A stretch of 15,149 nucleotides of DNA from Paludibacter sp. (GTDB lineage Bacteria; Bacteroidota; Bacteroidia; Bacteroidales; Paludibacteraceae), in NCBI GenBank assembly GCA_028705705.1, contig JAQWCZ010000013.1, positions 1 to 15,149 on the forward strand, written 5' to 3'. The notes below the pieces were generated by a model. The model had not been told where the DNA came from. It saw only the letters and a list, made by a program, of their open reading frames with translations, and made no database searches. Of this stretch, positions 1 through 7,219 are shown one piece after another (within the stretch, counting starts at the first letter, position 1; each line of letters begins with the position of its first letter). Position numbers and translations under genes: made by a program.

Positions 1-246
1 ATGGATTTTGGAGAACATATCCGTAGAATGATTTACACAACAAATCCCGTGGAAGCACTTCATCGGGTAATGCGAAAAGCGACTAAGACCAAAGGAGCTT
101 GGATAAATGACAAAGGTCTGCTTAAACAGCTCTATCTTACTCTTAAACACAATGAGAAAAGCTGGAAGTATAAAGTATTTTCCTGGACAGCCATACAGAG
201 GGAATTAATTGATTATTTTGGAGATCGTTATGAGAAACATTTATAA
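1..246 (+). CDS. IS256-family (mutator) transposase, C-terminal fragment (5' end outside window)
   Basis: This is the last 81 residues of a DDE transposase that cuts and rejoins the ends of its own insertion sequence. The segment RRMIYTTNPVEALHRVMRK (residues 8-26 of the visible part) is the hallmark C-terminal block of the IS256/mutator family. The glutamate in its N-x-x-E (visible residue 18) is probably the third catalytic acid of the DDE triad. Next come the family's K-G-A-(W/F) step, an L-Y-L-x-L-K helix and a terminal FGDR. Full-length members are about 390-400 residues, so roughly four fifths of the protein lies upstream of the window. The ATG at position 1 is an internal methionine, not the start. 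The visible part shows no frameshift or stop, so the gene may be intact. It points towards, and is convergent with, the nuclease gene at 352-1755. Confidence 0.88.
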   Translation: MDFGEHIRRMIYTTNPVEALHRVMRKATKTKGAWINDKGLLKQLYLTLKHNEKSWKYKVFSWTAIQRELIDYFGDRYEKHL

Positions 247-254
247 TTTTGTAG

Positions 255-307
255 TTTTGCAGTACAATGCCTTTCGACCTGCGGTCTTCGGGCATTGTAC
301 TGCAAAA
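255..307. repeat. Perfect 17-bp inverted repeat downstream of the transposase
   Basis: TTTTGCAGTACAATGCC (255-271) is exactly complementary to 291-307. Within the 19-nt loop a small GACC/GGTC stem (276-279 with 283-286) can also form. It starts 8 bp after the transposase stop and lies inside the insertion sequence, before its end. No T-run follows the stem on either strand, so it is not a textbook intrinsic terminator. It could still insulate the element from transcription arriving from either side. Confidence 0.75.
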
Positions 308-320
308 TTCAGAGAAAATG

Positions 321-347
321 AATTGACACACTTTTTTGAAAAGTCCC
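321..347. repeat. Probable right terminal inverted repeat of the IS256-type element
   Basis: This stretch contains TTGACACACTTTTTTGAAAAG and ends in TCCC. Its position after the transposase gene and its composition (GGGA..., A-run, GTGTGTCAA when read inwards) match the style of IS256-family ends. The partner left end is not in the window, so the limits are approximate. The 8 bases that follow (348-355) would be the target duplication if the end is placed correctly. Confidence 0.4.
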
Positions 348-351
348 GCCT

Positions 352-1755
352 CTACAATTCAAACTCCTCTCCCGCTTTCGGAATCTCAATTCCCCTGAAA
401 CCTTCTATTTCCAGCTGTTCCTGATAAAATTGCTGTGACTCATATTCTCCGTGAACTAAGAATATTTGGCGGACTTCTTCCTGATCCTGGCAATTCAGAA
501 AATCAATCATTTCACTGTAATCACCGTGGCCTGAAAATGCTTCGATTCTTTCGACTGTTGCATTTAACGGATGAACTTCACCGAAAATGGATATTTCTTT
601 CAAACCGGGTTGTTGTATCCGTGCACCTAATGAAGATGGAGAACAATATCCTATAATCAGTATGGTATTGGCCGGATTGGCTATATTATTGGCAATGTGA
701 TGCTTGATGCGACCGGCCTCGGCCATGCCCGATGCTGAAATGATTATACAAGGCTTATCATAGCTATTCAGGGCTTTAGACTCTTCAACATTTTTGATGT
801 ATCGAAGCGAGTTGAAACCAAAAGGATCTTTATCATATTTCAGTACTGCTTTTACATCCTCATTCATGGTTTCAGTATGCATCCTGAAAATTTCCGTTGC
901 ATTGACTGAAAGCGGACTATCCACAAAGACCTCTATTTTAGGTAACTTTCCAGAATTATAAAAGTTATTTAACTGAAAAACTACTTCCTGCGTTCTCCCT
1001 ACTGAAAAAGACGGAATAATCAATTTTCCTTTTTTATCGACACAGGTCTCATGCACGATACGTAGCAGATTCTCTTCCATTTCCTGTTCGGGGGCATGCA
1101 AACGGTTCCCGTAGGTTGATTCGGTAATCAGATAATCACATTGGGGAAAAGCTGCTGGTGGTTTTAGGAGTTTATTATGTAAACGACCAATATCCCCCGT
1201 ATAGGCAATCCTTTTCTTCTGACCGTTCTCTGTTATTTCCAAATTGATAACAGCGCTTCCCAGCATATGCCCCGAATTAGTAAATTTTATATTGATTTTG
1301 TCATTGATATAAAAACGACGGTTGTATTCGACGCTGATAAACAAACCAAGTGATTTCTCCGCATCTTCTACACTGTAAATTGGCGTAACAGTGGGCAACC
1401 CCTGACGTGTACGTTTTTTGTTGAACCATTTCACGTCTAACTCCTGGATATGTCCACTGTCGGGCAACATCACCGAGCACAAGTCACGGGTGGCACTGGT
1501 ACAAATCACCGAACCACGGAAGCCTTGCTTATACATATACGGAATCAAACCCGAATGATCGATATGAGCGTGTGACAGAATCAGGTAGTTGATACTTTCC
1601 GGATCAAATCCTAAGTTACGGTTCATAGCATCTGTTTCGAGACCTTTACCCTGAAACATACCGCAATCCAACAGAATACGTTTGCCATCATCTGTTGTTA
1701 TCAGGTGTTTGCTGCCTGTAACCTCGCGTGCGGCGCCTAAAAATTGAATTTTCAT
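352..1755 (-). CDS. Beta-CASP metallo-beta-lactamase-fold RNA/DNA-processing hydrolase (YSH1/CPSF73-like)
   Basis: A 467-residue zinc-dependent nuclease of the beta-CASP branch, COG1236/YSH1-like. The metal-binding HAHIDH signature is at residues 62-67. GHMLGSA (162-168) supplies the third-motif histidine and TGD (186-188) the bridging aspartate. A TESTYG block follows at 211-216, as in archaeal and bacterial CPSF-like proteins. The beta-CASP insertion occupies about 220-400, with VDSPLS (motif A), GRIKHH at 349-353 (motif B) and AFSGHGDY at about 406-413 (motif C). A short RMMBL tail completes the protein. All expected catalytic residues are present and the length is normal for the family. 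No signal peptide is seen, so it should be cytosolic. Bacterial relatives are assumed to act on RNA, but the substrate is unknown for this clade. It lies 116 bp downstream of the helicase gene on the same strand. Its stop codon sits at the edge of the insertion sequence. Confidence 0.9.
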   Translation of the reverse strand: MKIQFLGAAREVTGSKHLITTDDGKRILLDCGMFQGKGLETDAMNRNLGFDPESINYLILSHAHIDHSGLIPYMYKQGFRGSVICTSATRDLCSVMLPDSGHIQELDVKWFNKKRTRQGLPTVTPIYSVEDAEKSLGLFISVEYNRRFYINDKINIKFTNSGHMLGSAVINLEITENGQKKRIAYTGDIGRLHNKLLKPPAAFPQCDYLITESTYGNRLHAPEQEMEENLLRIVHETCVDKKGKLIIPSFSVGRTQEVVFQLNNFYNSGKLPKIEVFVDSPLSVNATEIFRMHTETMNEDVKAVLKYDKDPFGFNSLRYIKNVEESKALNSYDKPCIIISASGMAEAGRIKHHIANNIANPANTILIIGYCSPSSLGARIQQPGLKEISIFGEVHPLNATVERIEAFSGHGDYSEMIDFLNCQDQEEVRQIFLVHGEYESQQFYQEQLEIEGFRGIEIPKAGEEFEL

Positions 1756-1789
1756 GGTGTTTATGGATTTTTTATTGATTCATTTCAAT

Positions 1790-1817
1790 GTAGAGACAGA
1801 GCATGCTCTATCTCTAC
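1790..1817. repeat. REP-like 28-bp near-perfect palindrome
   Basis: GTAGAGACAGAG-CATG-CTCTATCTCTAC reads as an inverted repeat with 14-base arms and a single C/A mismatch. It lies between the helicase and nuclease genes, and the tandem repeats at 1814-1869 overlap its right arm. GTAGAGAC...GTCTCTAC palindromes are, from memory, common interspersed intergenic elements in several bacterial phyla. Only one copy is present here. On the minus-strand mRNA it would form a hairpin between the two genes. Confidence 0.65.
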
Positions 1818-1869
1818 ACAATTTGCAACGTCACTACACAATTTGCAACGTTTCTACAACATACAACGT
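1814..1869. repeat. Tandem repeats with 20-bp period, two exact copies and one degenerate
   Basis: CTACACAATTTGCAACGT occurs at 1814-1831 and again at 1834-1851. A shortened form, CTACAACATACAACGT, is at 1854-1869. The starts are spaced exactly 20 bp apart. The segments CAACGT-n-n-CTAC recall the arms of the adjacent palindrome family (GTAGnnACGTTG when inverted). The block may therefore be a decayed cluster of REP-like units rather than a separate repeat. It ends 2 bp before the helicase stop codon. Confidence 0.7.
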
Positions 1870-1871
1870 AT

Positions 1872-3194
1872 TTACGATTTTTTCTTTTTTGGTTTCCCGT
1901 ATTTCAACCGCATGGCTTCGGCCCGGCGGACTTTCATATTGACTTTTTTGTTTTTTCCGATTTTTTCATGGAATGCCCCACCACCCTGCTGTATATCAGG
2001 ATTGCTTACCAACACGTTTTTCATCTTCACCTCAGGCATTTCGTATAGGGTCAGTTCGTCCGACAGTTCCACTTCTTCCGGCATGGCCATCAGCGGAATT
2101 TTCTGTCCCATCAGGGCTTCAATATTCGTTCTGTATTCTGCATCGGCTTTTGTCATAAAAGTAATCGAAACCCCTTTTTTATCAACACGACCGGTACGAC
2201 CGATGCGATGGATATAATTTTCAGCTTCTTCGGGCACATCGAAGTTCACAACATGCGTCACATCATCAAAATCGAGTCCACGCGCCACAATATCCGTAGC
2301 AATGAGCATCCTGTAATTTCCATCGTTAAACTGTCTCAGGTTTTCGAATCGATTATTCTGAGATTTATTGGAGTGAATAATCCCGATTTTTTCCGGATAA
2401 GCATCTGCTATTTTTTCATAAACATCATCAGCCATTTGTTTGGTAGAGACAAAAAGCAACACTTTTGAAAACTCTGGATGCGTATCCAGCAAGAATTTCA
2501 GCAGGTTGATTTTTGTATTGAAATTGGGCACCCGGATGGCAGCCTGTTTGATGTTCTTCAAAGGCGTTCCGGTGCGTGCAGCTTCAACTTCCTGTGGATC
2601 AATAAAGAAATCAGCAATAAAGTCTTTAATCTCAGCTGTTATAGTAGCTGAAAACATCAAATTCTGACGTTTTGCAGGCAAGAAATCCATCAACCGGATT
2701 AATTGGGGTCTGAAACCTAAGTTCAACATCTCATCTACTTCATCGATGATAAATTTCTTCACCGACCTGAATTTGAGCGTACCATTCAGCAGGAAGTCCA
2801 GCATCCGTCCGGGAGTACCCACGATTACATCCAATCCCTCCATCAGCAAGGGAGTCTGCTGTACCATATTCACCCCTCCATACACGCCGGCAACCCTGAT
2901 ATTCATGTATTTTGCCAGCTTGCTCACCTCTTCGGTCATCTGCAATACCAGTTCACGCGTAGGCACCACCACTACAATCGAAGGGTTTTTATCTTTGGTA
3001 AACTTCCACTGACGCAGGCAGGGCAACAAAAAAGCAATGGTTTTACCCGTACCGGTTTGCGCAATGCCCACCATATCACGACCGGAAAGTATCACAGGAT
3101 AAGCTTTTTCCTGGATCGTGGTAGGGCTTGTCATGCCCAGTTCATTGAGGGCATTCAGTAAAGGAGTGGAAATATTCAGTTCTGCAAAAGTCAT
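1872..3194 (-). CDS. DEAD-box ATP-dependent RNA helicase (DEVD variant)
   Basis: An ATP-dependent RNA helicase for RNA remodelling (ribosome assembly, decay or cold adaptation in relatives), cytosolic. Counting from two codons upstream of the chosen start, the motifs are: Q motif at about 22-30, motif I AQTGTGKT at 47-54, Ia PTREL at 80-84, Ib GTPGR at 128-132, motif II DEVD at 153-156, III SAT at 184-186, V ARGLD at 306-310 and VI HRIGRTGR at 331-338. Motif II reads DEVD, not DEAD. After the two RecA domains comes a basic tail (about 400 to the end, finishing KPKKKKS) that probably binds RNA. I start the gene at the ATG at 3194. A TTG two codons upstream (3200) is in frame but less likely. 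The result is 440 residues. A -7 promoter match lies 18 bp upstream. The nuclease gene follows on the same strand after repeat-bearing DNA, so the two may be co-transcribed. Confidence 0.93.
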   Translation of the reverse strand: MTFAELNISTPLLNALNELGMTSPTTIQEKAYPVILSGRDMVGIAQTGTGKTIAFLLPCLRQWKFTKDKNPSIVVVVPTRELVLQMTEEVSKLAKYMNIRVAGVYGGVNMVQQTPLLMEGLDVIVGTPGRMLDFLLNGTLKFRSVKKFIIDEVDEMLNLGFRPQLIRLMDFLPAKRQNLMFSATITAEIKDFIADFFIDPQEVEAARTGTPLKNIKQAAIRVPNFNTKINLLKFLLDTHPEFSKVLLFVSTKQMADDVYEKIADAYPEKIGIIHSNKSQNNRFENLRQFNDGNYRMLIATDIVARGLDFDDVTHVVNFDVPEEAENYIHRIGRTGRVDKKGVSITFMTKADAEYRTNIEALMGQKIPLMAMPEEVELSDELTLYEMPEVKMKNVLVSNPDIQQGGGAFHEKIGKNKKVNMKVRRAEAMRLKYGKPKKKKS

Positions 3195-3211
3195 ATTCAA
3201 AAAAATTTCTA

Positions 3212-3219
3212 CAAAGTTA
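3212..3219 (-). promoter_or_regulatory. Predicted -7 promoter box for the helicase gene
   Basis: The minus strand reads TAACTTTG here, an exact match to the Bacteroidota -7 consensus TAnnTTTG. Transcription would begin about 5-8 bp downstream, leaving a leader of only about 10 nt before the ATG at 3194. The -33 TTTG element is not clear. Confidence 0.55.
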
Positions 3220-3297
3220 AAAGAATTTCCTGTATTATCGTTTCCGCTCTGTTGATATCTTTTTAATTTCTAACCTCTCAATTTAAAAAGTTTAAGC

Positions 3298-3305
3298 TAA
3301 CTTTG
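3298..3305 (+). promoter_or_regulatory. Predicted -7 promoter box for gcvP
   Basis: The plus strand reads TAACTTTG, the same octamer as the divergent helicase promoter, and fits TAnnTTTG. The expected start of transcription is about 3310, giving a leader of roughly 20 nt before the ATG at 3332. That is too short for a glycine riboswitch. The -33 region is only A/T-rich (TTTAAAAAG). Confidence 0.55.
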
Positions 3306-3331
3306 CGCATCCAAAAAAAATCTTTCAGGTG

Positions 3332-6184
3332 ATGAACGAACTGTTTCAAGACCGGCACACCGGTATTTCACAAAAAGACCTGACAATCATGCTTCAGGCA
3401 ACAGGTGTAAAAACTTTAGACGAATTAATTTCACAGACAATTCCGGTAGATATTCTTTTAAAAGAAGCACTCGATTTGCCGGAACCCATGACAGAAAAAC
3501 AATATCTCAAACACAACCGAGAATTAGGCGCCAAAAACGAACTTTTCATGTCTTTCATCGGACAAGGTTGGTACGATACTGTGATGCCCGCGGTGATTCA
3601 GCGTAATATCTTCGAAAACCCCTCCTGGTACACGTCCTACACTCCTTATCAGGCAGAAATTTCACAAGGAAGATTAGAGGCTTTGCTGAATTTTCAGACT
3701 GCAATTTGCGAATTTACCGGCATGCCACTGGCAAATGCCTCACTACTTGATGAAGCAACAGCAGCTGCAGAAGCCGCCACGATGATGTATAATCTCCGGA
3801 ATCGTGATCAGGTAAAGAACAACGTAAACAAACTATTTGTAGATTTGCAGGTTTTTCCTCAAACATTAGCTGTACTGAAAACCCGTACAAAAGCACAGGG
3901 AATTGAGCTGGTTACAGGTTATTATGATGATATCAAACTAACAGATGGATTTTTCGGAGCGATTGTGCAATTCCCGAATGCAGATGGAACCATAAGCGAT
4001 TACAGAGAATTCATTGAATCGGCAAAGTCATTCAACATAAAGGTTGCTGTAGCTGCCGACATCCTGAGCTTAGCCCTGTTAACACCTCCCGGCGAATGGG
4101 GTGCCGACATCGTTTTTGGTTCTACACAACGCTGGGGAATCCCAATGAATTTCGGCGGACCATCGGCTGCCTATTTTGCCTGTAAGGAAGAGTACAAAAG
4201 AGATATGCCGGGCAGAATCATCGGCATCAGCAAAGATGCAAATGGTAAAACGGCGCTACGCATGGCCTTGCAAACACGCGAACAACACATCAAAAGAGAA
4301 AAAGCAACTTCTAATATATGTACTGCTCAGGCTCTATTAGCTTCCATGGCCGGCATGTACACCGTGTATCATGGTGCTGAAGGAATCAAACAAATCGCCT
4401 TACGCATACACAGCATTGCGAACTATCTCAATGAAATGTTGCCGGTTTACGGCTATACGCAAATTAACGAACAGTATTTCGATACGCTTAAAATTGTATT
4501 ACCTGAAGAAATTAGTATCACAGATTTCCGTACAGTTGCACTTGACTATGGCGTGAACTTCCGTTATTTTGAAAGTGGTGAAGTTGGGTTGAGCTTCGAC
4601 GAAACAACTGACATTGAGTCACTCAACACCCTGATACAAATCTTTGCAGAAGCCGCCGGCAACGTACCGGTTTACGCTACAGAAGATCAAATCAACCTCT
4701 ATATTTCTTTTGATGAAAGTTTGGAACGAAAATCAGATTTTCTGACACAGGAGATTTTCAACCTGTACAGGACAGAAACGGAGATGATGCGCTACATCAA
4801 AAGATTGGAGCGTAAAGACATTTCACTCACTCACTCGATGATTTCATTGGGTTCCTGTACGATGAAACTGAATGCAGCCTCCGAAATGCTGGCACTCAGT
4901 ATGCCTGAATTCAACAGCATTCATCCATTGGCACCGAAAGATCAAACTGCAGGTTACAATGAACTAATCAGTGAGCTGGAATCATATCTTTCCATTATCA
5001 CCGGGCTTTCGGCTTGTAGTTTGCAACCCAACTCAGGGGCAGCGGGTGAGTTTGCCGGACTCATGACCATCCGCGAGTATTTCATTGCTAAAGGTCAGAA
5101 TCAGCGCAAAACAGTGTTGATACCGGCTTCGGCACATGGCACCAATCCGGCGAGCGCCAGTCAGGCCGGCTTAGACATCGTGGTGGTGAAATGCGACGAA
5201 AACGGCAACGTGGATTTGAACGACTGGAAAGAAAAAGCCATACAAAACAAGGATGTTTTGCTGGGCTGTATGATTACCTATCCTTCTACACACGGGATTT
5301 TCGAGGTTAATATTAGAGAAATGTGCCGCATCATACACGAAAACGGTGGTCAGGTTTATATGGATGGCGCCAATATGAATGCGCAAGTCGGATTAACCAA
5401 CCCGGGAACCATCGGTGCGGATGTATGCCACCTGAACTTACACAAGACTTTTGCCATACCACATGGAGGCGGAGGCCCGGGGGTTGGTCCCATCTGTGTG
5501 GCTGCACACCTGAAAACATTCTTACCGGATAAGCAATTCGGCAAAAACACGGTTGCAGCTGCTCCTTATGGCAGTGCCGGCGTTTTGCCGATTACCTACG
5601 GATATATCCGTATGTTGGGAGAAGCAGGTTTAAAACAATCAACCAAAATAGCTATTCTGAATGCCAATTATTTAGCATCCAGATTAGATAAAAGTTATGG
5701 CGTGTTATACAGAGGTGATCAGGGTCGTGTCGGTCATGAACTTATTTTAGACTGCCGTAATTTTAAAAACACGGCTGGTGTTACCGAAACTGATATCGCC
5801 AAAAGGTTGATTGACTATGGATTTCACGCCCCTACCCTTTCATTTCCGGTTCATGGTACCCTGATGGTAGAGCCGACTGAAAGCGAGTCATTAGCCGAAT
5901 TAGACAGATTCAGCGAAGCCATGCTTCAGATATACAATGAAATTCAAGAAATTGAACGTGGTGAAGTTGATAAATCAGATAATGTTTTAATTAATGCACC
6001 TCATCCTGAATATGTTATTGCTGCTGACGAATGGAATCATGCCTATCCACGTTCCAAAGCTGCTTTCCCAACACCATGGGTGGCATCCAACAAATTCTGG
6101 GTGAATGTTGCCAGGGTAGATAATGCCTATGGCGACAGAAACTTAGTTTGTAGTTGTCCTCCTACCACGGATTGGTCCGTATAA
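3332..6184 (+). CDS. gcvP: Glycine dehydrogenase (aminomethyl-transferring), P protein of the glycine cleavage system
   Basis: A PLP enzyme that decarboxylates glycine and passes the aminomethyl group to the lipoyl arm of the H protein. It is cytosolic and feeds one-carbon units to folate through the T protein. At 950 residues it is the fused homodimeric form with both halves in one chain. The N-terminal half shows FIGQGWYDT, YTPYQAEISQGRLEALLNFQ and RWGIPMNFGGPSAAYF. The C-terminal half shows LGSCTMKLNAASEM, QPNSGAAGEFAGL, SAHGTNPASASQAG and HLNLHKTFAIPHGGGGPG. The lysine of the last block (residue 705) is the expected PLP-binding residue, followed by the glycine-rich loop. I chose the ATG at 3332, preceded by CAGG; a GTG one codon upstream is also in frame. 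No gcvT, gcvH or lpd gene is nearby, so the system is dispersed in this genome, at least here. The gene has its own predicted promoter and lies divergent from the helicase. Confidence 0.97.
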   Translation: MNELFQDRHTGISQKDLTIMLQATGVKTLDELISQTIPVDILLKEALDLPEPMTEKQYLKHNRELGAKNELFMSFIGQGWYDTVMPAVIQRNIFENPSWYTSYTPYQAEISQGRLEALLNFQTAICEFTGMPLANASLLDEATAAAEAATMMYNLRNRDQVKNNVNKLFVDLQVFPQTLAVLKTRTKAQGIELVTGYYDDIKLTDGFFGAIVQFPNADGTISDYREFIESAKSFNIKVAVAADILSLALLTPPGEWGADIVFGSTQRWGIPMNFGGPSAAYFACKEEYKRDMPGRIIGISKDANGKTALRMALQTREQHIKREKATSNICTAQALLASMAGMYTVYHGAEGIKQIALRIHSIANYLNEMLPVYGYTQINEQYFDTLKIVLPEEISITDFRTVALDYGVNFRYFESGEVGLSFDETTDIESLNTLIQIFAEAAGNVPVYATEDQINLYISFDESLERKSDFLTQEIFNLYRTETEMMRYIKRLERKDISLTHSMISLGSCTMKLNAASEMLALSMPEFNSIHPLAPKDQTAGYNELISELESYLSIITGLSACSLQPNSGAAGEFAGLMTIREYFIAKGQNQRKTVLIPASAHGTNPASASQAGLDIVVVKCDENGNVDLNDWKEKAIQNKDVLLGCMITYPSTHGIFEVNIREMCRIIHENGGQVYMDGANMNAQVGLTNPGTIGADVCHLNLHKTFAIPHGGGGPGVGPICVAAHLKTFLPDKQFGKNTVAAAPYGSAGVLPITYGYIRMLGEAGLKQSTKIAILNANYLASRLDKSYGVLYRGDQGRVGHELILDCRNFKNTAGVTETDIAKRLIDYGFHAPTLSFPVHGTLMVEPTESESLAELDRFSEAMLQIYNEIQEIERGEVDKSDNVLINAPHPEYVIAADEWNHAYPRSKAAFPTPWVASNKFWVNVARVDNAYGDRNLVCSCPPTTDWSV

Positions 6185-6260
6185 CTGTTAAAAGATGTAA
6201 CAAATCATTCAAAGATATAAAATTGAAAAGCGGTTTTATATATAGTGAATGAATAAAAAT

Positions 6261-6268
6261 TATCTTTG
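6261..6268 (+). promoter_or_regulatory. Predicted -7 promoter box for the small membrane protein and OmpH-like pair
   Basis: TATCTTTG matches the Bacteroidota -7 consensus TAnnTTTG and lies 18 bp before the ATG at 6287. It gives the two genes a promoter separate from gcvP, whose stop is about 80 bp upstream. No clear -33 TTTG is seen. Confidence 0.5.
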
Positions 6269-6286
6269 TGAGCTAAAATAAAACAA

Positions 6287-6517
6287 ATGGTTGAAGCTTT
6301 TATTATATCAGCAATTTTACTTTTCATCGGAATCCTGCTATTTGGTATACGCGTGTTTTTCATTAAAGGAGGCGTATTTCCCAATATTCACATTGGTGGA
6401 AATAAAGCACTGAAAGACAAAGGTATTGGCTGTGCAACTTCACAGGATCGTGATGCACAGCTCTCTAAAAAACAAGCTGCCAACAAGATGGTAGAAGATA
6501 TGATTCAAAATTTATAA
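6287..6517 (+). CDS. Small single-pass membrane protein, conserved type in Bacteroidales, function unknown
   Basis: A 76-residue protein. One hydrophobic helix spans about residues 4-27 (FIISAILLFIGILLFGIRVF). A short cytoplasmic-looking part follows, with the block KGGVFPNIHIGGNKALKDKG and then CATSQDRDAQ and a K/Q-rich amphipathic end. I recognise this layout (FP..HI.GNKAL...GI.CA..QD) as a recurrent Bacteroidales small membrane protein, but I know of no function. The single cysteine just before the TSQDRDAQ segment stands out. It lies 15 bp upstream of the OmpH-like gene on the same strand, so the two are almost certainly co-transcribed from the predicted promoter at 6261. The short length is not a truncation: start, promoter and stop are all in place. 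Confidence 0.8.
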   Translation: MVEAFIISAILLFIGILLFGIRVFFIKGGVFPNIHIGGNKALKDKGIGCATSQDRDAQLSKKQAANKMVEDMIQNL

Positions 6518-6532
6518 TAATAAAATTTCTTT

Positions 6533-7138
6533 ATGAAAAACATTTTACTCATTTTAAATGCAGTGTTGGTGATTGCTGTAATTATTCTTTTCGTTTTGGT
6601 ACTCGGAAACAAAGGCAATAATTCATTCAGTGGAGAATTTACCGGCAGTGATTCAACAGCATCTGTTCGATTGCCAATTGCTTATGTAAACATCGATTCA
6701 TTGTTGCTTAATTATCAGTTTGCAAAAGAATCCAATGAATCATTAATGAAAAAGCAAGAAGATTCACGCTTGGATTTGAATGTAAAAGCACGCCAACTTC
6801 AGGCAGAAATGGCTGAATTTCAGCGCAAACTTGAGAACAATGCCTTTTTGAGCCGTGAAAGAGCTGAGCAAGAACAAAACCGCCTGATGAGAAAAGAACA
6901 GGACTTGCAACAACTCAATGCCAAATTATCTCAGGAACTGATGGATGTTCAACAAAAAGTAAGTGAAGAATTACGTGATTCTATCAATGCTTTCCTGAAA
7001 GAATACAACAAGGATAAAAAATACGAACTCATACTCAGCAATACTTCCAGTGATAATATCTTACTTTCAAATGATAAATATGATATTACCAAAGAAGTAA
7101 CAGAAGCTTTGAACAGCAGATACGGCAAGAAAAAATAA
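6533..7138 (+). CDS. OmpH/Skp family membrane-anchored coiled-coil protein
   Basis: 201 residues. An N-terminal hydrophobic segment (about 4-24) has no clear signal-peptidase site, so I expect an uncleaved anchor rather than a soluble periplasmic protein. The OmpH/Skp-like core begins at IAYVNIDSLLLNY (49-61), the usual first strand of the family, followed by a long charged helix pair (about 62-155) rich in E, K, Q and R that should form the coiled-coil tentacles. The end (YELILSNTSSDNILLSNDKYDIT, 164-186) is the second strand region, with the typical YDIT.EV..ALN finish. Skp-type proteins chaperone outer-membrane proteins in the periplasm; an anchored version would act at the inner-membrane face. 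It is the last gene of a two-gene unit and is followed 17 bp later by a strong terminator. Confidence 0.85.
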   Translation: MKNILLILNAVLVIAVIILFVLVLGNKGNNSFSGEFTGSDSTASVRLPIAYVNIDSLLLNYQFAKESNESLMKKQEDSRLDLNVKARQLQAEMAEFQRKLENNAFLSRERAEQEQNRLMRKEQDLQQLNAKLSQELMDVQQKVSEELRDSINAFLKEYNKDKKYELILSNTSSDNILLSNDKYDITKEVTEALNSRYGKKK

Positions 7139-7155
7139 AATTTCTTATTTCGACG

Positions 7156-7193
7156 AAAAAGTCCGCTATACGTTAATATATAGCGGACTTTTT
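7156..7193. terminator. Bidirectional intrinsic terminator between convergent genes
   Basis: AAAAAGTCCGCTATA (7156-7170) pairs perfectly with TATAGCGGACTTTTT (7179-7193) around an 8-nt loop. A T-run follows on the plus strand (to 7195) and the A-run supplies one on the minus strand. It can therefore end both the OmpH-like transcript (stop at 7138) and the minus-strand sugar-oxidation transcript (stop at 7220). Confidence 0.9.
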
Positions 7194-7219
7194 TTACAAA
7201 TAACATACTGAAAATAAGC

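Larger units (their letters stand above)
1..347 (+). mobile_element. IS256-family insertion sequence, right (3') part only
   Basis: The window opens inside an insertion sequence. What is visible is the C-terminal coding part of a mutator/IS256-type transposase (to 246), a long perfect hairpin (255-307), and a probable right terminal inverted repeat. I place the outer end at about 347, where the sequence read inwards from the other strand starts GGGACTTTTCAAAAAAGTG. This resembles IS256-family ends in style. The left end lies outside the window, so neither the inverted repeat pairing nor the 8-9 bp target duplication usual for this family can be confirmed. The boundary at 347 is an inference; the presence of an IS256-type element is secure. 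Confidence 0.75.

Noticed and set aside
1814..1869. Repeats with regular 20-bp period as a possible CRISPR array
   Set aside because: There are only two exact copies and one worn copy, the period leaves almost no room for spacers, and no cas genes are nearby.
1744..2217. Plus-strand open frame of about 157 codons opposite the helicase and repeat region
   Set aside because: It overlaps the well-supported minus-strand helicase. Its translation shows no domain and is rich in phenylalanine and isoleucine, as expected for an antisense frame.
3201..3331. Glycine riboswitch ahead of gcvP
   Set aside because: The predicted transcription start leaves only about 20 nt of leader, and no paired stems or glycine-aptamer core are visible in the region.
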